The notes below the pieces were generated by a model. The model saw only the letters and a list, made by a program, of their open reading frames with translations. It ran no database searches and was not told the origin of the DNA. The translations under genes were made by a program, and so were the position numbers. Shown piece by piece: positions 33,675-46,247 of a DNA stretch of 64,000 nucleotides (its first letter is position 1; each line of letters opens with the position of its first letter). The stretch lies in the NCBI GenBank assembly GCA_963682175.1, contig OY821770.1, positions 14,414,501 through 14,478,500 on the forward strand. The letters are read 5' to 3'. The stretch comes from Triglochin maritima. Its lineage: Eukaryota; Streptophyta; Magnoliopsida; Alismatales; Juncaginaceae.

Positions 33675-35166
33675 TTTTCTACAAAATAAATCATACAGGT
33701 TTTAATGCCAATTTTATGTTTTAATACACATGCATACATATATCGAATATATAAATGTAAATATTGCAAATAAAAATTTTGCCCATAAATGCAACAATCC
33801 AAGATCCCATCAATTGTAATATAGACTAGCTAAGGGCTATCGAATACATTACAATATCAAGGTAAGAAAACATTTTCTAATCACAACCTTTTTGAATTTT
33901 AGCAACATTTAGCATCTTCAAACTCTTGTGATTCTTGTCGTTTTAATTATGAGAGAATACGACCTATCCTCGTAAGAAAAACATTTTCCCAAAACCGAGC
34001 GAGGGCTCTAGGTAATGTTAAGAAAACTTATTTTCATTTGATACGAGATACATTTATCCATTGTATTCACAACTAAACATACTTGGGGTTCACTAGGTTG
34101 AAACACACCTCATATATTTAATTGTGGCACAACAACAGACAACCTTTATATCTCCCACTATTCCCAAAGATGGAGGGAGCTATCTCCCGCTAAGGGCGAG
34201 CAGAGTATCCCTCGATCAAAGGCTGCTAGTGGATGAAAATAAGAAGGAAATTTATTCTTAATTTTTGTTGGACAATTTAACATGTGATTTAGAATTTTAG
34301 GTTATCATGCATATTATTAATTATACACATCCTAACATTCAACACATTCATCACATGCATAGCAAGATAAAAACAGAAATTAAACATTCACACAATCAAC
34401 ATCGTGTGAGTTTATATGTTCCCTTCGATCCTTGATCCTCGATCCCCGATCCTCGATCCTCGATCGATGCGCTACAACGGCGACTTCCTCTTCCACCGGA
34501 GATGTAGATTTTACAGAAAATAAACATGCTCCTCACATTCGATAAAAACCAACTAGTGCAAGTCCTATGTAAAAACCTCTCATATGCATATGCAATTTAT
34601 CTAAAAGATGGAAATAGAGAATTTGGCTTTTACATACATAAGCCCTTGTATTATAACAATTATAAACATTCATAGCTGCTGATTTGGAACATACAAACTC
34701 ACAATTCCTGCAAAACAACTCGAGCATCCATGCACGCAATATCACTATAAACTATCCAACCTAGTTTATCAAGCATCTAGAATCCCAAACAATTCTTTGA
34801 AAAACATTTTGAAATCCATTAAAAACATTTTTCACGCATCCATAGTTCACAAATTAATTATGAACCGCTGTCCATCCAATTTCCTATGGAAAGATGAATC
34901 GCAGTTTTTCGGTTTTGTTGATTCTCTTACAAAATAATCGTTTATACTTAAAACAAAATTATTGCAAGTTAGACTTATGTCTAAATCATAATTCTAGTAA
35001 TTACATGTCATGTTTTAAACATTCAAAACATTTAAAACGAATTATTATAAAGAATTATTTCAACAAACATTTAAAGACCGAAAAACCGGTAAAACGAATT
35101 GTTTAAATCCTAGATGGTAAACTAAATTTGTTTACAGCCATAAATCATGAAAAAATTGAACCCTAT
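33675..35166 (-). other. Untranslated leader of copia element 2
   Basis: About 1.5 kb without coding signal. It matches the leader of copia element 1 and includes the CGATCCTCGATCC microsatellite at about 34427-34468. Its length is typical for BARE1/Angela, where the leader serves packaging and translation control. Confidence 0.7.
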
Positions 35167-35178
35167 GCTCTGATACCA
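35167..35178 (-). other. Primer binding site of copia element 2
   Basis: TGGTATCAGAGC on the minus strand, matching initiator methionine tRNA and one base from the 5' LTR at 35180. Confidence 0.92.
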
Positions 35179-35179
35179 T

Positions 35180-37229
35180 TGTAGGATTTCATGTTTAATT
35201 ATACATATATATTTTCGAAATTTTTATGTATAATAAGGATCAATTACAATTTTCTTTGATTTATTTCATGCATGCATCAGTTTGTTTTAACATCTAGTTT
35301 CAAAACTCTATTAAAACAAACAAGGACTCCGAAATTCATACCTAGAAGTTCTCAAAAACTTCTTGAAGATTCGGAGATGTTGGGGATGCTTCTCGCCGCG
35401 CCGGATGCCTCCGAGTATTCACCAAACTCTAAACAAGATCGGAGAGAGGGAACCTAGTCTCTCGATCTCCGATAGGGTTTAGAATCTAATTACTAACCCC
35501 TCTTTAATTCCCTTGAGAAGATGATCTCTTAAGAACTAAAACTAAACTTAAGAATTAAGGGATTTTCGTGGAGAATTATGGAGAGAGAATTTTGCTCAAG
35601 AGAATAATGAATGAATTAATTGGCTAATGAAATAAGCTTGTATTTATAAGCTCTCTCCAAATTACCTATTCATGTGCAACCCCTTGCCCATGATCTCATG
35701 CAAAATTCCATCTAACCATCTATTATTTAATAATAAATAATATTAGCCACGAATTAAATCAATTATGGACCAATTCCATGCATGATCTAATTAATTCTTA
35801 AATTAATTCTGCACAAAACCGTCTGGACTGGTCGACCGTTTCAAGGTTCGGTAGACCGCTCGAACCCAGTTTCGGTCGACCGTTCTATAACTCGGTTGAC
35901 CGTTCGTAACACGAACTATTCCATCGCAATGTTCGGTCGACCGACCGATCACATTCGGTCGACCGTTCGAACAGATGAAAATTCCCTGTTATCGATCGAG
36001 ACACGTCCGGTCGACCGCGCCCGATCGGTCGACCGTTTACTGCAATCCGGTCGACCGTTTGAGCACTGTTCTGCAGACTTGTCAAATTTCGGTTTAACCC
36101 CTACAAAATTTGACATTTCGGGATTAGTAGTAAATTCACAACTTATGTAATATATTATCCTATGTAATGATCAATCATTACATCCCATAATATTTACATC
36201 ACATATGAATTTGATTTAGATTCTAATTATGTTATTAAACACAACATAATTTTGATTTTGCTTGTTCACCCCATGTGTCATATTTTCTACATGAAACCCG
36301 ACACATCCTATGAACTCAAAATCCCCATTTCTTGTTTCCCAGTTTTGTGGTGTGACCTATGGGAGGATCTAAACTAAGTTGACAGTGATATTAAGAGCTT
36401 AATATCACAAGCTATAAGCGGTATCTAGCTACACATTATAGCTCCCAATTAGTTAGATGTCTTAATTCCACTCGAACCAAAACCCGATCCACTTAGTGAT
36501 GGAGTGCATCACCTGTGTCCGTCCCTTGCCTCATGATATTAAGAATACACACAAAGTAGTATTGTGTCATCTTTGTATTAGTATTAATTTCTTGATCTCT
36601 TTAAGCTAGTTATAAATATGTGACTTAACTCAAATCACATTGTGCACATTATAACTTTGCTTTATCAAGGGGCCCACTAATATCATCACTCAATTAAGAG
36701 GGGGCAATGATAGTCTTTTGACTAACTATCTTCTCCAACAAAAGTTGTACTTAACCAACCAATGCCTTTACACTACACTGATCGATAGTTCAAGACACTG
36801 ATCTAATTAAGTATTCCTTAGGTGATTAGATATAAGTCTCATATCAAAGGACCAAAGACACAGTAAAATATTAATGACACAGAAACACATTTCTATAATA
36901 TTTTACTTATTAGGTCTATTCAGTATGCAAAAGTAATATTTTCCTCTTTTGCATACCCGTGTTGTCACTCACTTGTAGAGCTACAATGATCTATGACCAA
37001 CACGACAATCTTAACTCGGTAATTAATGTCCCATGTTAATTACCATGATTGCGAATATTTTTTGTTTTATGTAAACCAATATCTTTTAGTGCTCTACGGT
37101 TAAGGACCAAGAGCCTCTTCCTTAACACTTCTAAAAGACGAATAACATAAACAAGGAACAAAATGATATCTCGTTCAATTCATAATAATTGGCATTTAAA
37201 AGTAAAACTTTTAGAACACATTCCCTTCA
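35180..37229 (-). repeat. 5' LTR of copia element 2
   Basis: Partner of 27428-29477, with TATA box at 35641-35648 and the dyad array at about 35830-36062. This LTR would drive transcription of gag-pol leftward. Confidence 0.95.
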
Positions 37230-37845
37230 TAAAGAACATCAGTCCTTTCAACGACATCGGGTCCCCCAAGGGAACCTGCCGTAGGCACACACGGTCTTAC
37301 GAACAGTACGCGTCACACCCCTATTCACAACTATACTAATCATGAGGGTTCAGTGAGGGTCACACACACTTCTGCATCATAGATACAGATCTGATTTCTA
37401 AGTGCTCACACAAGATGAATCATCGGGTGCTCACACAAACTCTAACCCCGGTATTGCTCACACAAGCTGTAATAAGGGTTGCTTACACAAGCTGTAACAC
37501 CCCCCACTGGAACGGAGTCTAAGGTCATCTCGCTCTGCGGAGCCGGTGCCATGCAATGCAATGCATTGGGATCCGTGATCCCACAGGTCTACTACATATG
37601 GTGGGTCAATGCAATGCAATAAGTCATACATGACCTAAAAAATTACCATGGGCTCGTGTACCAAGTATCCACACCTTTCCAACTGACGGTCCCTGGGCAA
37701 GCACGATCACCGCACCCACTGTCACCTCTTGACACACGCATGAAGTGAGGACACGAGTTTCTATGGACAAAGGTAGCGTTACAAAGAAAACATGGAAAGT
37801 GGTCGACTGTTTCCTCCTAAATCAAGAGACGGTTCGAACAACAAC
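37230..37845. other. Unassigned repeat-derived sequence with a small tandem array
   Basis: No gene. Four imperfect copies of a ~25-bp unit containing GCTCACACAAG lie at 37402-37500. GCAATGCAATGCA motifs around 37555 also occur in the solo LTR at 53752-55700, so part of this may be an LTR fragment of that kind, inverted. Confidence 0.4.
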
Positions 37846-39034
37846 TGATGGGAAATTAAATTTATACCGCAAGTGCACGACGTCAATGAAGACGTGGCAA
37901 GTACGGGTCGAACACAAGGAGGGAGAGATATTGTTATTTTTGTGATTTTCGATTTAGGAAAGAAAGAGAGAAAAATAAGTTTGGTTTGAGATTTTTGGTT
38001 TTTAATTATCTAAAGCAAGAACAACAAAAACTAAAAAGAAAATAAAGCAAATATGGATGAGAGTCCAGCGGGTGGAGGTTTAGATGTCCGGTTTTGTTTA
38101 GAGAAATCTGAAACTTATAATAAATCACATTAGTTATAAAGTATTACATGATAAATGATTCAACATAAACTCAAGTAATCAAAATATACTAACACGAAAT
38201 TAAAATAATAACATCATTCTTCTTCTCATCACCCTAAATCCGTCACCCCCACCCTTTGGAGAGAGTTATAAACTCATGGATGGTGGGAAGGAGAATGGGT
38301 CCTAGAGAAACTATAAAAAAAACTAAAAACACAAAATAAAAGAGCAGAATTTTATTGCTAAAGAGAAGAACGTCTTTACAACATAATTTCGGGGCTATTT
38401 ATAGCCGATACAAGGGACTCAAGTATAAAATAGGACAGTACACGCGTCAAGACACGACTAGACAAAATCTGAGGTCACGGATCGCAAGGGGTGTGGCGTT
38501 TCCGCCACATTTTACAAGTAAGGTGTGGCGATTTCGCCGCAATCTGTGCTCTGATTGGATCCGGATTTTTCCTGTGTGTTTATGGTATGATTTAAATGTC
38601 ATTTGCGCGTCTGGATTGATTTCTTTCCTTTCTTTTGAGCTCCAAATTTATTTCTTCATATATTTGGAGATCCAAATTGATTTTTCTTTAGAACTTATCC
38701 AAAATAATATTTTGGTACTTTAGTTTGCAGTCGGGTCCTCGGCTTTTTGTAATTAAGTCCCTGGCTACTTTTGTGCTTAAGTCCTTGGCTTTTTTGTAAT
38801 TAGGTCTTTGAATGCTTTTATGCTTGGATGGACTTCCATTTGAATCCCGATAATCTTGACTTGGTCTTTATGATAGAAATGAGTCTCTTGCACGTGTTTA
38901 TGCTCAGGATATGGGTAATTTGCATTCAGGTCCCTGTATTCTGTAAATAAGATTAAACACATACCTTAGTAGCATTTATTGATATAAAATTAATCTAAAT
39001 GAAAGACATATGATGCAATGTATGCAATACATCA
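37846..39034 (-). repeat. LTR of a Tat/Ogre/Athila-like gypsy element (1189 bp)
   Basis: Plus-strand ends are TGATGGG and GCAATACATCA. A minus-strand TATA box (TATAAATAG) lies at about 38395-38403. The segment near 37865-37910 (CCGCAAGTGCACGACG, AAGTACGGGTCG) is the inverted form of the LTR 3' ends at 59230-59300 and 61970-62030. A polypurine-rich stretch abuts its right end. This makes it the 3' LTR of a minus-strand element. Confidence 0.65.
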
Positions 39035-41100
39035 AATACCCCCACACCTAGATTTTGCTAGTCCTTAGCAAACAAAATATAAGAAAAATGAAAACAGGGA
39101 AATCCTAACTCACTTTCGTAGGAATCACGGTTGCACTTAGCATGTGCAACAAACCTTTAAACCCCTGAGTTTCCTTAGAGGACGAGTTGTGTCTCGTGAG
39201 GGTTTTCAGTTGACACACCCACAAAGTCTTAATTCAACATTTCATTAATAACTCTCAATATCTCCACCTCAACCTTATACATCTCACTTAGAATTCTTGC
39301 ATGCTCATTATATAAATCTAACTCATAAAAAATCTGACTTGGTCTTCATTCCTCCAATATTCACACCACTAACCCTTTTACACATGTTACCACTTAAACT
39401 ATTTTTCACGCCTCCTCTGGTGGTGAAGTATCATTCGGATCAACCATGGCATGAATCATTCTTTTAACTTTGGGCGTTGAGTATCTTAAAGTAATTTTTT
39501 TTCTTCGTAATTCAACACATTTGCATTTTTTGACACTTTTACACTTTTTGCATTCGTGTAGCGAGTTTGGTCGATAATCCCGAGCTGGCAGACTCAAGTT
39601 ACCGAGTTTTAAGATACCTCTACGGACCAGTGACTCGAAGGCTTGAGTTTTTGTAATCATTTTGCAAAATGTGTTTTCCTCACTTTTATTCTTTTTTTTT
39701 ACTTTTATTTTCCTCAAGGCTTAATTGCTATTAGAAGTCCACATTTCCCGGTATATTTTCCTCAACCTCTGCTTTTTATCAACTACTTCAAAGATTTGAT
39801 TCATCCAATTTAAGTGCATACATGTCTTAAAGGGTAATGGGTTATTTCTTTGGAACTTAGATTTATGTCATAATTTCTACAAGCAGAACTATATAATAAG
39901 GAACAAAAACTCAATGCAATTTGTACTCGGGTTTTGGTAGTTCAATCTTAAGCTATGTCATGAAACATTGTTTTTTTTAAACGAACAGAAAGATAGATAG
40001 ATAGATAAACAAACACCCCCACACCTAAATCTGCATTGTCCTCAATGAATGTGAGCAAGATACTACATGGATTTATGCATGAAAAAAGAAAGATCTCACC
40101 AACGTGAAGTACAAAGGAAAGTTCATGGCTATGTTGAAAACTCGAATTCCCTCAAAACTTGTGAGATGCTAAAGAAGGGATACAAATACGTGAAAGAAAT
40201 GTGGCCCAAATACTCAAGGGTTGGAGCCCACACAAACGATGCTCACTGAAGGAGTCTTTTATTGTACTTTTTTTGAATATAATTATGTACAAACAGAGTC
40301 GGTGCCAATTAGACAATCACTTCGCTTGGAAGACATACGTCAACACAAAAACACTTTCTAGACAACAAATTAAATTCGATCAGCTTCAAGTCATAGCAAG
40401 TCAAACCAATCTTCTCCTTAATTGAGTCCGAGTCATTAGGGGCCAATGTCTAATTGATTTTAATTTTAAGGCTTAGGTGACACTTTAGGATTGTGATTTG
40501 TGGGCCACGGAAGGGTGATGAAATCCCCACCGTATCTTTTCCTACAGAGTTGCCTTAAGATAGTTTAACTTAAATCTAGCAAAGATAGTCAAACATTGGT
40601 CTTTAGTTGGGGGACAATTGCAAGGTTGTATGCAAACTAAATTATATGCTTAAATGCAATCGATAAAACCGTGCACGTACCTTGCCTCCAGCACTCTTCA
40701 ACAATGAATAATTTGCAAGAATTTAGCAAGAATAATGCAAACAAAACACTATATGATGCATGCACTAAGTCTTTCTAATTTTGCCAATTTTTAGGTCAGA
40801 GTTGAATTATTGCCAATTATGGAATTTGAGCCTAACACGTGCAGTTCTACGAAAAGGAAATTTTTCGAAACTAGAAATTACGAGGAAAAGGCAACAAAGG
40901 TTACCTACGCACGCTCAGTCGGGTTCACCGCCCGCTCTCGAAAATTTCCAGCCGCTCTACGCGTCCACCCAGAGATGGAGACAACCCCAGAAAAAATTGA
41001 AGCCCAGATGCTTCAGACGTGCGGTGGATCCGCCGCAGTTTGTGCTTTAGATGCGGCGATTTCGCCGCCCTTCTAGCTCCGAATGTGCCCGGATTTCGCC
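39035..41100 (-). other. Non-coding 3' internal region of the same gypsy element
   Basis: Begins with a purine-rich tract on the minus strand (TAGGTGTGGGGG at about 39038-39050). A second such tract, preceded by ATTGAGGACAATGCAGATT, lies at about 40014-40040. These are hallmarks of the long 3' regions of Tat/Ogre-type elements. No pol domain was found. GGCGATTTCGCCGC-type palindromes near 38528 and 41055 occur in both the LTR and this region. Where the element ends on the right is unclear. Confidence 0.45.
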
Positions 41101-41769
41101 GCGCACTCTGTTGTCTCCTAAAACGCAAACCCAAAAATAGCAGTCATTCCACAACAATTTTTATGCCATCAGACAAGCATGTTCTGAGCATACAAATGTT
41201 AATGTTAACATTCACATGTTAAAAAAATCCATTCGACAACAATAGCCAATCATGGATCCAAACTGAATCCAGCAAATTACATAACATTCATAGACCAAAC
41301 AAAATTGAAATGAGGGAGACTAGTAATTTAAAGACACAAGCCAAGCTTCAACGAGCATCCAAATGTTAATATTAGCATGTTTAAAAAAAGTTGCTGCAAT
41401 CCGACATCAATAGCCAATCATCCAAATTGAATTCATACATCCACAAAAAACCTACAACTTCCTTGACATATGCTTCAAACTCCAATGGTAGTGCTTACTT
41501 GTCCTAACAGGTTTACCTTCGGCCCTACCATTGCGAAGTTAATTTGGGAATTTGTTGGCCTCGGACCATCTGTAGTCGATTCCGCAACAGTTGTTGTGGA
41601 TGACGATGGTCTCTTGGATCTTCTGTCACCTCCTCGCCTACTAGTTCTTTCAGAGCTATTGTTAGAAAAGAAATGTACATAATATTAGCATATTAAAGAT
41701 AACAAAAATTTAGAACTTCAGTATGCATAATTGAAGATAGAATTATTAGAGAAAGTAAAGTTTGTAGAG
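41101..41769. other. Spacer left of the MuDR relic
   Basis: No coding signal. Two imperfect direct copies of a segment containing AACAATAGCCAATCAT and GAATCCA/GAATTCA, about 41160-41270 and 41360-41440, may be part of the MULE's subterminal sequence. Confidence 0.35.
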
Positions 41770-43942
41770 TTAAGACCTCTGTTGTGGAGTATTTTGGTTG
41801 AATATCAATTCCCTACATTTTCTTTCTTGGTGGTCCAACATGTCGCAGTTCTTGCATTTGTGCCGCTTATGTATGTAGATTGGTTCATTAGCCGTTCTAT
41901 TTCTTTTCAATTTTGGGCAACAAACTTTTCTTTTTGTTTTGGGAGGGTCCACTTTCATTCCTTCTCCTACTAACACCCAAGAATCTTTATCAGGCATTGT
42001 ACTAATGTTCTGAGGATAAACTCTTTTGTACTTAGAGACATAATACCACTTAGCCACATAATCCTCCCACATTGCTCCTCTAAGAGATCTAATTAGTGCA
42101 CATGCATGCCTGCATGGAAGTTCAGTAATGTCCCAAACTCTGCAACTACAAGATTGCTCTCCCAAGTCTACTGTACACCTCTCCGTATGAGATAAAACTT
42201 CAACCACGTGGTCGGTCACTCGGACTACATTGTAACCACCTAGCTCTCTGGTCATGCTTCTCAACCATTTCATAGCAAATGGTACCAAATTCCCTCTCCA
42301 CTCTCTTGACTTCGTTTGTCTTGTAAAGATGATATTCATGTACTTCTGTCTTAGTACGTCCACCATAAATGCCTTGCTTCATTGATATACGCATCATATG
42401 ACTCATTGCAGTTGTTCGTGATGAAGGGGCACTTTGCAATTACACAAAAATGACTTCTATACCACACTTTATCCATATACTCAACAATTAGGATCGACTC
42501 GTATGCTTGTTGGCTAATAGACTGCATCTCAATCATGAATTTGTTGTAGTCCTTGAGTTTGTACACCCTCGCTGCACTCCACAAATGTGATTGTAACATT
42601 GCTTCAGATTATTTTTTTGAAATTCTTGTATAGGTGTCACATGCAACTCCTGTGTTCACAATCTAGGTATATGTCACACACGGCATTTTCTAAGCACTTG
42701 CACCTATATGAAATTATGACCAACCCATTTGGCTGACCCACTGCTTCTCTCAACTACATCAAGAACCACAACCAAGAAGCAACACTCTCAATCTCATCTA
42801 CCCTGAATGCTAGGGAAAATATATCGTTGTACCCATATACACTTGTAGTAGCAAGTAGCACACTCCTATATTTATTCTTTAGATTACAACCATCCAAACC
42901 TATGACCGACTGACAACCACTTAAGAATTCATCTTTACACGCTTGCAAACATACAAACAAGTATCTGAGCTGATTCGGGTACAATTCCAGTCTAACCACA
43001 CTTCCTGGATTCCTTTTAATCAGCTCATCCACCAAAGTGGGTAGTAGATAATACTAAACACCATCTCCACCATGTAGCTTTTGCAAAGCAAGTTATCTAC
43101 CCCCACCACACTCTAAGATAAGGTAGGTTCAAGTGATACTCCCTTTGTAACTGGTCTTTGATGTTCTTAATAGTTAGTCATTCATCTTGCCTCAACCACT
43201 CAATCACTTGAAATGCAATCCAGTGTTTTGTGGCCATCTTAGTTGCACAACTGTTAACTGAAGAACAAGTGCGTGGGTATTTTAGAGTCTTAATCTGGAA
43301 GACTTTACATTCCTACATCCCAGAAACATGGATCCTCCAACTACAACTCGAATCATGACATTTGGTGGTGATCTGATCAGGTTGGCTTTTGTTTAAATTA
43401 ACATCACACTCACTAAGAATACAATGTTGTATAAGAGCCATTCTAAACCATGAGACATCTAGGAATCTAGCACCGACGGACATATCTGGATTCTTCATGT
43501 TAACTTCAATTGGCTGAGGACCATCATCAAAGTGGAAGTCAAAGTCCACCCCATCATCATCATCTAATTTTGTATCAAACTCAGGAAGCACCATTTCTTC
43601 GGCATCCAGTCGTTCTACATCTGAATCCCTACTTGGGTAGTCTGAACCCTCCTCATCGATATTCCATGCAACACCCATGTCCACATCATCTTTGTCTTCT
43701 ATTATAGGATCCTACATTTGAACATTCAGAGGTCTTCTTCTATTACTACCCCACTTTCATGTTCATCTAACTCTTTATGGTGGAGGAACTTCTTTTTCAA
43801 GTTGCACTACATCAAACTCTGCAGGAATAGGCATTGCTTGTTCATCTTTATGGTGGACCTAAAGCATTGGTTGTTCAACCCCTTCTAGCTCAGTAGTAAT
43901 TGTAGTTTCATTCACTTCCACGACCTATGCATACGTTGGTTG

Positions 43943-45853
43943 TGTTGGCTATTAAGGCCTAAATCTATATTTACTTTGATGATTAATCAAACTAATCTTC
44001 ATCAATCAACCTAATCAATTAAAGTGGGCAAACATGATTTCACGCATTGCATATATACTTGCAATCATCTTAATATGTTGATCAAAATTCATCAAGAGAA
44101 TGAGCATTAGTACGGGTGCAAGTGGGCCGGGGTGGGTTTTTGCCCAATCGCCACCCACCCCACCTAAGTTAAGCAGGTAAGCGGGGCGGGGCAAAAAAAC
44201 CCGCCACCCGCCCCACCTAAGGGTGGACTAGGTAGGTTATTCTTTGATCAAAGCTAAATACAAAAGTCAATACATTTTCCATTTTGATCAAAGCTAGATA
44301 CAAAAAATCAAGAAAAAAAATCAATCGATGTATATTTTTAAAGTTAGAAACAAAAAGATTAAAGCTAAATACAAAAAGATCAAGCAAAATACAAGGCAAA
44401 CACGAGTATTGGTGATTAGGTTATACCGGTAGACAAAAAGCAACCAACATTAGGTGGGGCAGGGGGGACGGGTCAAACCCGCCCCATTTACAACCCTAAG
44501 CATTGGAACTAGGGCTGCAAACCAACCGGTCCGGTCTGGTTTTTGTTTTTTTAAGGTAAAAATTTGGTCCTGGACCGGACCAGATGTTCAACCCAAATTG
44601 GAACAAAGACTGAAGACTTGTAATTAAAGCTCAAAGAGAAGACTTATAATTTTTTATTTATTGAGCACTAGGATTCTGTGCCGACCAAGTTTGGTCAACC
44701 GAACTCCTAACAGACAACCAAAATTTTCTCATCTGTAGATGTTAGGGTGCTCTCTGGAATTGTCCAGACGGACGACCGAATCGCCTTAGACCGGTTTTGA
44801 TTGTACTCCAACGGTCGCATTTCAATTTTCCTTAAAGCCCAACTGACTTGTCCATATTTCAGACGACTGGTCTTCTATCGGTCAACTGATTTCTTCGTGA
44901 TCCTTGGCGCGCAACAACTCTTTCAACGTGGCATATGACCGTTGCCTTTACATTTGAGCTATAATTGTTAGCACAAAAGTCGAGCATACTTCGGTCATCC
45001 GAATAACCAACGGTCTACCAAACTCGTTTAATCAGAGCCCGACCATTTCTACTGTCCACCTTGAAACAGTAAACCAAACACTATTCGGTGAACCGAATTT
45101 TAATTGGTTGAAATTAGAAAAAAGTTACTGGAAGTTGGTGATCGGTTATCCAAATCATTTTCGGTCAACGGAATGTTTCATTCTGACCAAGCCAGACATC
45201 TTGGTTCGGACTGTCATTCTTTAAATGGTCGACCGAACCAACTCAGAATTCTACCCGAGCTTAAATCATATCTTGCTTCTCATTGGTCCAAATCTCATCA
45301 ACTCTTCCAAACGGCTAGTAGAGTTTAAAGGTTAAAAATAGGGTCTCATACCTTTGTTTTGACCACCTAGAACACTTCCTATTGATCCATATTTTAGTTC
45401 TAAACTCTCGACATCTTCAAGTTCTCATCTTCCTACAAAGCCAAATTTCACCACTTGTGTATTTATTCCAATTGTATATCCAAGTGTGCTCAAGTCTACA
45501 GTGTTTGTGAGTGATTCCAACTTCAACATCAAAGAATTACCAAAGTGTTGTTAACGCTTCGAGGAAGCCCATTCTCGGGTTGTGAGAGGAGACACGAGTG
45601 AGGCGAGGATTGTTCACGAGGCTCGGTGTTGTAGTGGTGTTAATCTCATCCCGGAACGAAGATAAGTTAGTGGAACCGTAAGCGGGACTCAGAAGATCGA
45701 GCGAGGCCTGCAAGGAGGACTAGGACCGAGTACAATGTCAACCATCTCTAAATTTGGTGTCTTCATTTGTAGTTTGCTTACTATTTCCTTAATCACTTAT
45801 TTATCGTTTTAATCTACATTTAGTTCGAGATTAGAGGGTCATCGATCCTTAAA
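43943..45853 (+). repeat. Solo LTR, family X, plus orientation
   Basis: Starts TGTTGGCTATTAAGGCC, ends near GATCCTTAAA, and has no internal coding region. It is an inverted relative of 57173-58706. Shared segments include the region after the start (GTTGATCAA, near 44080) and the block near 45600 (GAGGCGAGGATTGTTC, CGAGGCTCGGTGTTGTA). Flanks GGTTG and TGTTG form a 5-bp duplication with one mismatch. It interrupts the MuDR relic. Its middle (about 44690-45240) contains decayed copies of the CGGTCGACCG dyad motif. Confidence 0.75.
44111..44498. mobile_element. hAT-type MITE (388 bp) nested in the solo LTR
   Basis: Ends TACGGGTGCAAGTGGGCCGG and, inverted, TAGGGTTGTAAATGGGGCGG form a terminal inverted repeat of about 20 bp. 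The flanking 8-mers AGCATTAG and AGCATTGG match at 7 of 8 bases, the size expected for hAT elements. The interior is non-coding and very GC-rich near both ends. It inserted after the LTR. Confidence 0.8.
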
Positions 45854-46247
45854 TGTTGGTCTACTAATCCTACTTTCTCAACTTGTCAGCAAACTCAACT
45901 GTCTCTAAACTAGCAAATAATAACAACTTCATCTTTGGATTTGGGTGTGCCAGAGCTATTCCAAGATCTTTGTTTGAAGTAATACATTTGTACTCCTTCC
46001 TCCGAGGGTGAGGAATCAAGTAATCAACCTTCAAAACTTCATTCATAGCAACTTTCATGTACTGTTTAATCCAGTTTCTAATATTAGAAACCTCAATCAC
46101 AATCATAGGACCATCAACCACTTTGAACCCAACTCCACTCCTACGACCCCTTTTCACAACCCATTTGCCACCAACGTTCAACTTAATATTCATATTTTGA
46201 ATCTTAACGTTCCTATTCAAATCAACAAAATTTGAAATGGGACACAA

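Larger units (their letters stand above)
27428..37229 (-). mobile_element. Complete Angela-type Ty1/copia element 2 (9802 bp, apparently intact)
   Basis: Minus-strand element with two 2050-bp LTRs (27428-29477 and 35180-37229) that differ at about 18 positions by eye and show no indels. It has an initiator-Met primer binding site, a polypurine tract, a 1.5-kb leader and one uninterrupted gag-pol frame. Flanking bases are TAATG on the left and TAAAG on the right, a target-site duplication with one mismatch. Everything needed for autonomous transposition is visible. Gag and RNase H resemble the BARE1/Angela lineage. Confidence 0.95.
41770..46247 (-). pseudogene. MuDR-type MULE transposase relic split by a solo LTR
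   Basis: The N-terminal piece at 45870-46247 and the rest at 41770-43684 are separated by the insertion at 43943-45853. The rest contains, in order: an acidic linker and a MuDR-type N-terminal domain (FRMALIQHCILSECDVN...CSWRIHVSG, about 43450-43320); the MULE core with the first catalytic Asp in VIGLDGCNLKNKYRSVLL (about 42920); a CNESYDAYINEARH stretch near 42390; and a SWIM finger CSCRVWDITELPCRHACALI near 42140-42090. A CKNCDMLDHQERKC knuckle follows near 41840. Frameshifts near 42360, 42600 and 42750 break it. It was a nuclear DNA transposase of the Mutator superfamily and is now inactive. Confidence 0.85.

Noticed and set aside
39406..39717. A 103-codon Lys/Cys-rich minus-strand frame as a gene
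   Set aside because: It lies in the non-coding region of a gypsy element, has low-complexity Lys/Cys composition and no recognisable domain. It could not be supported.
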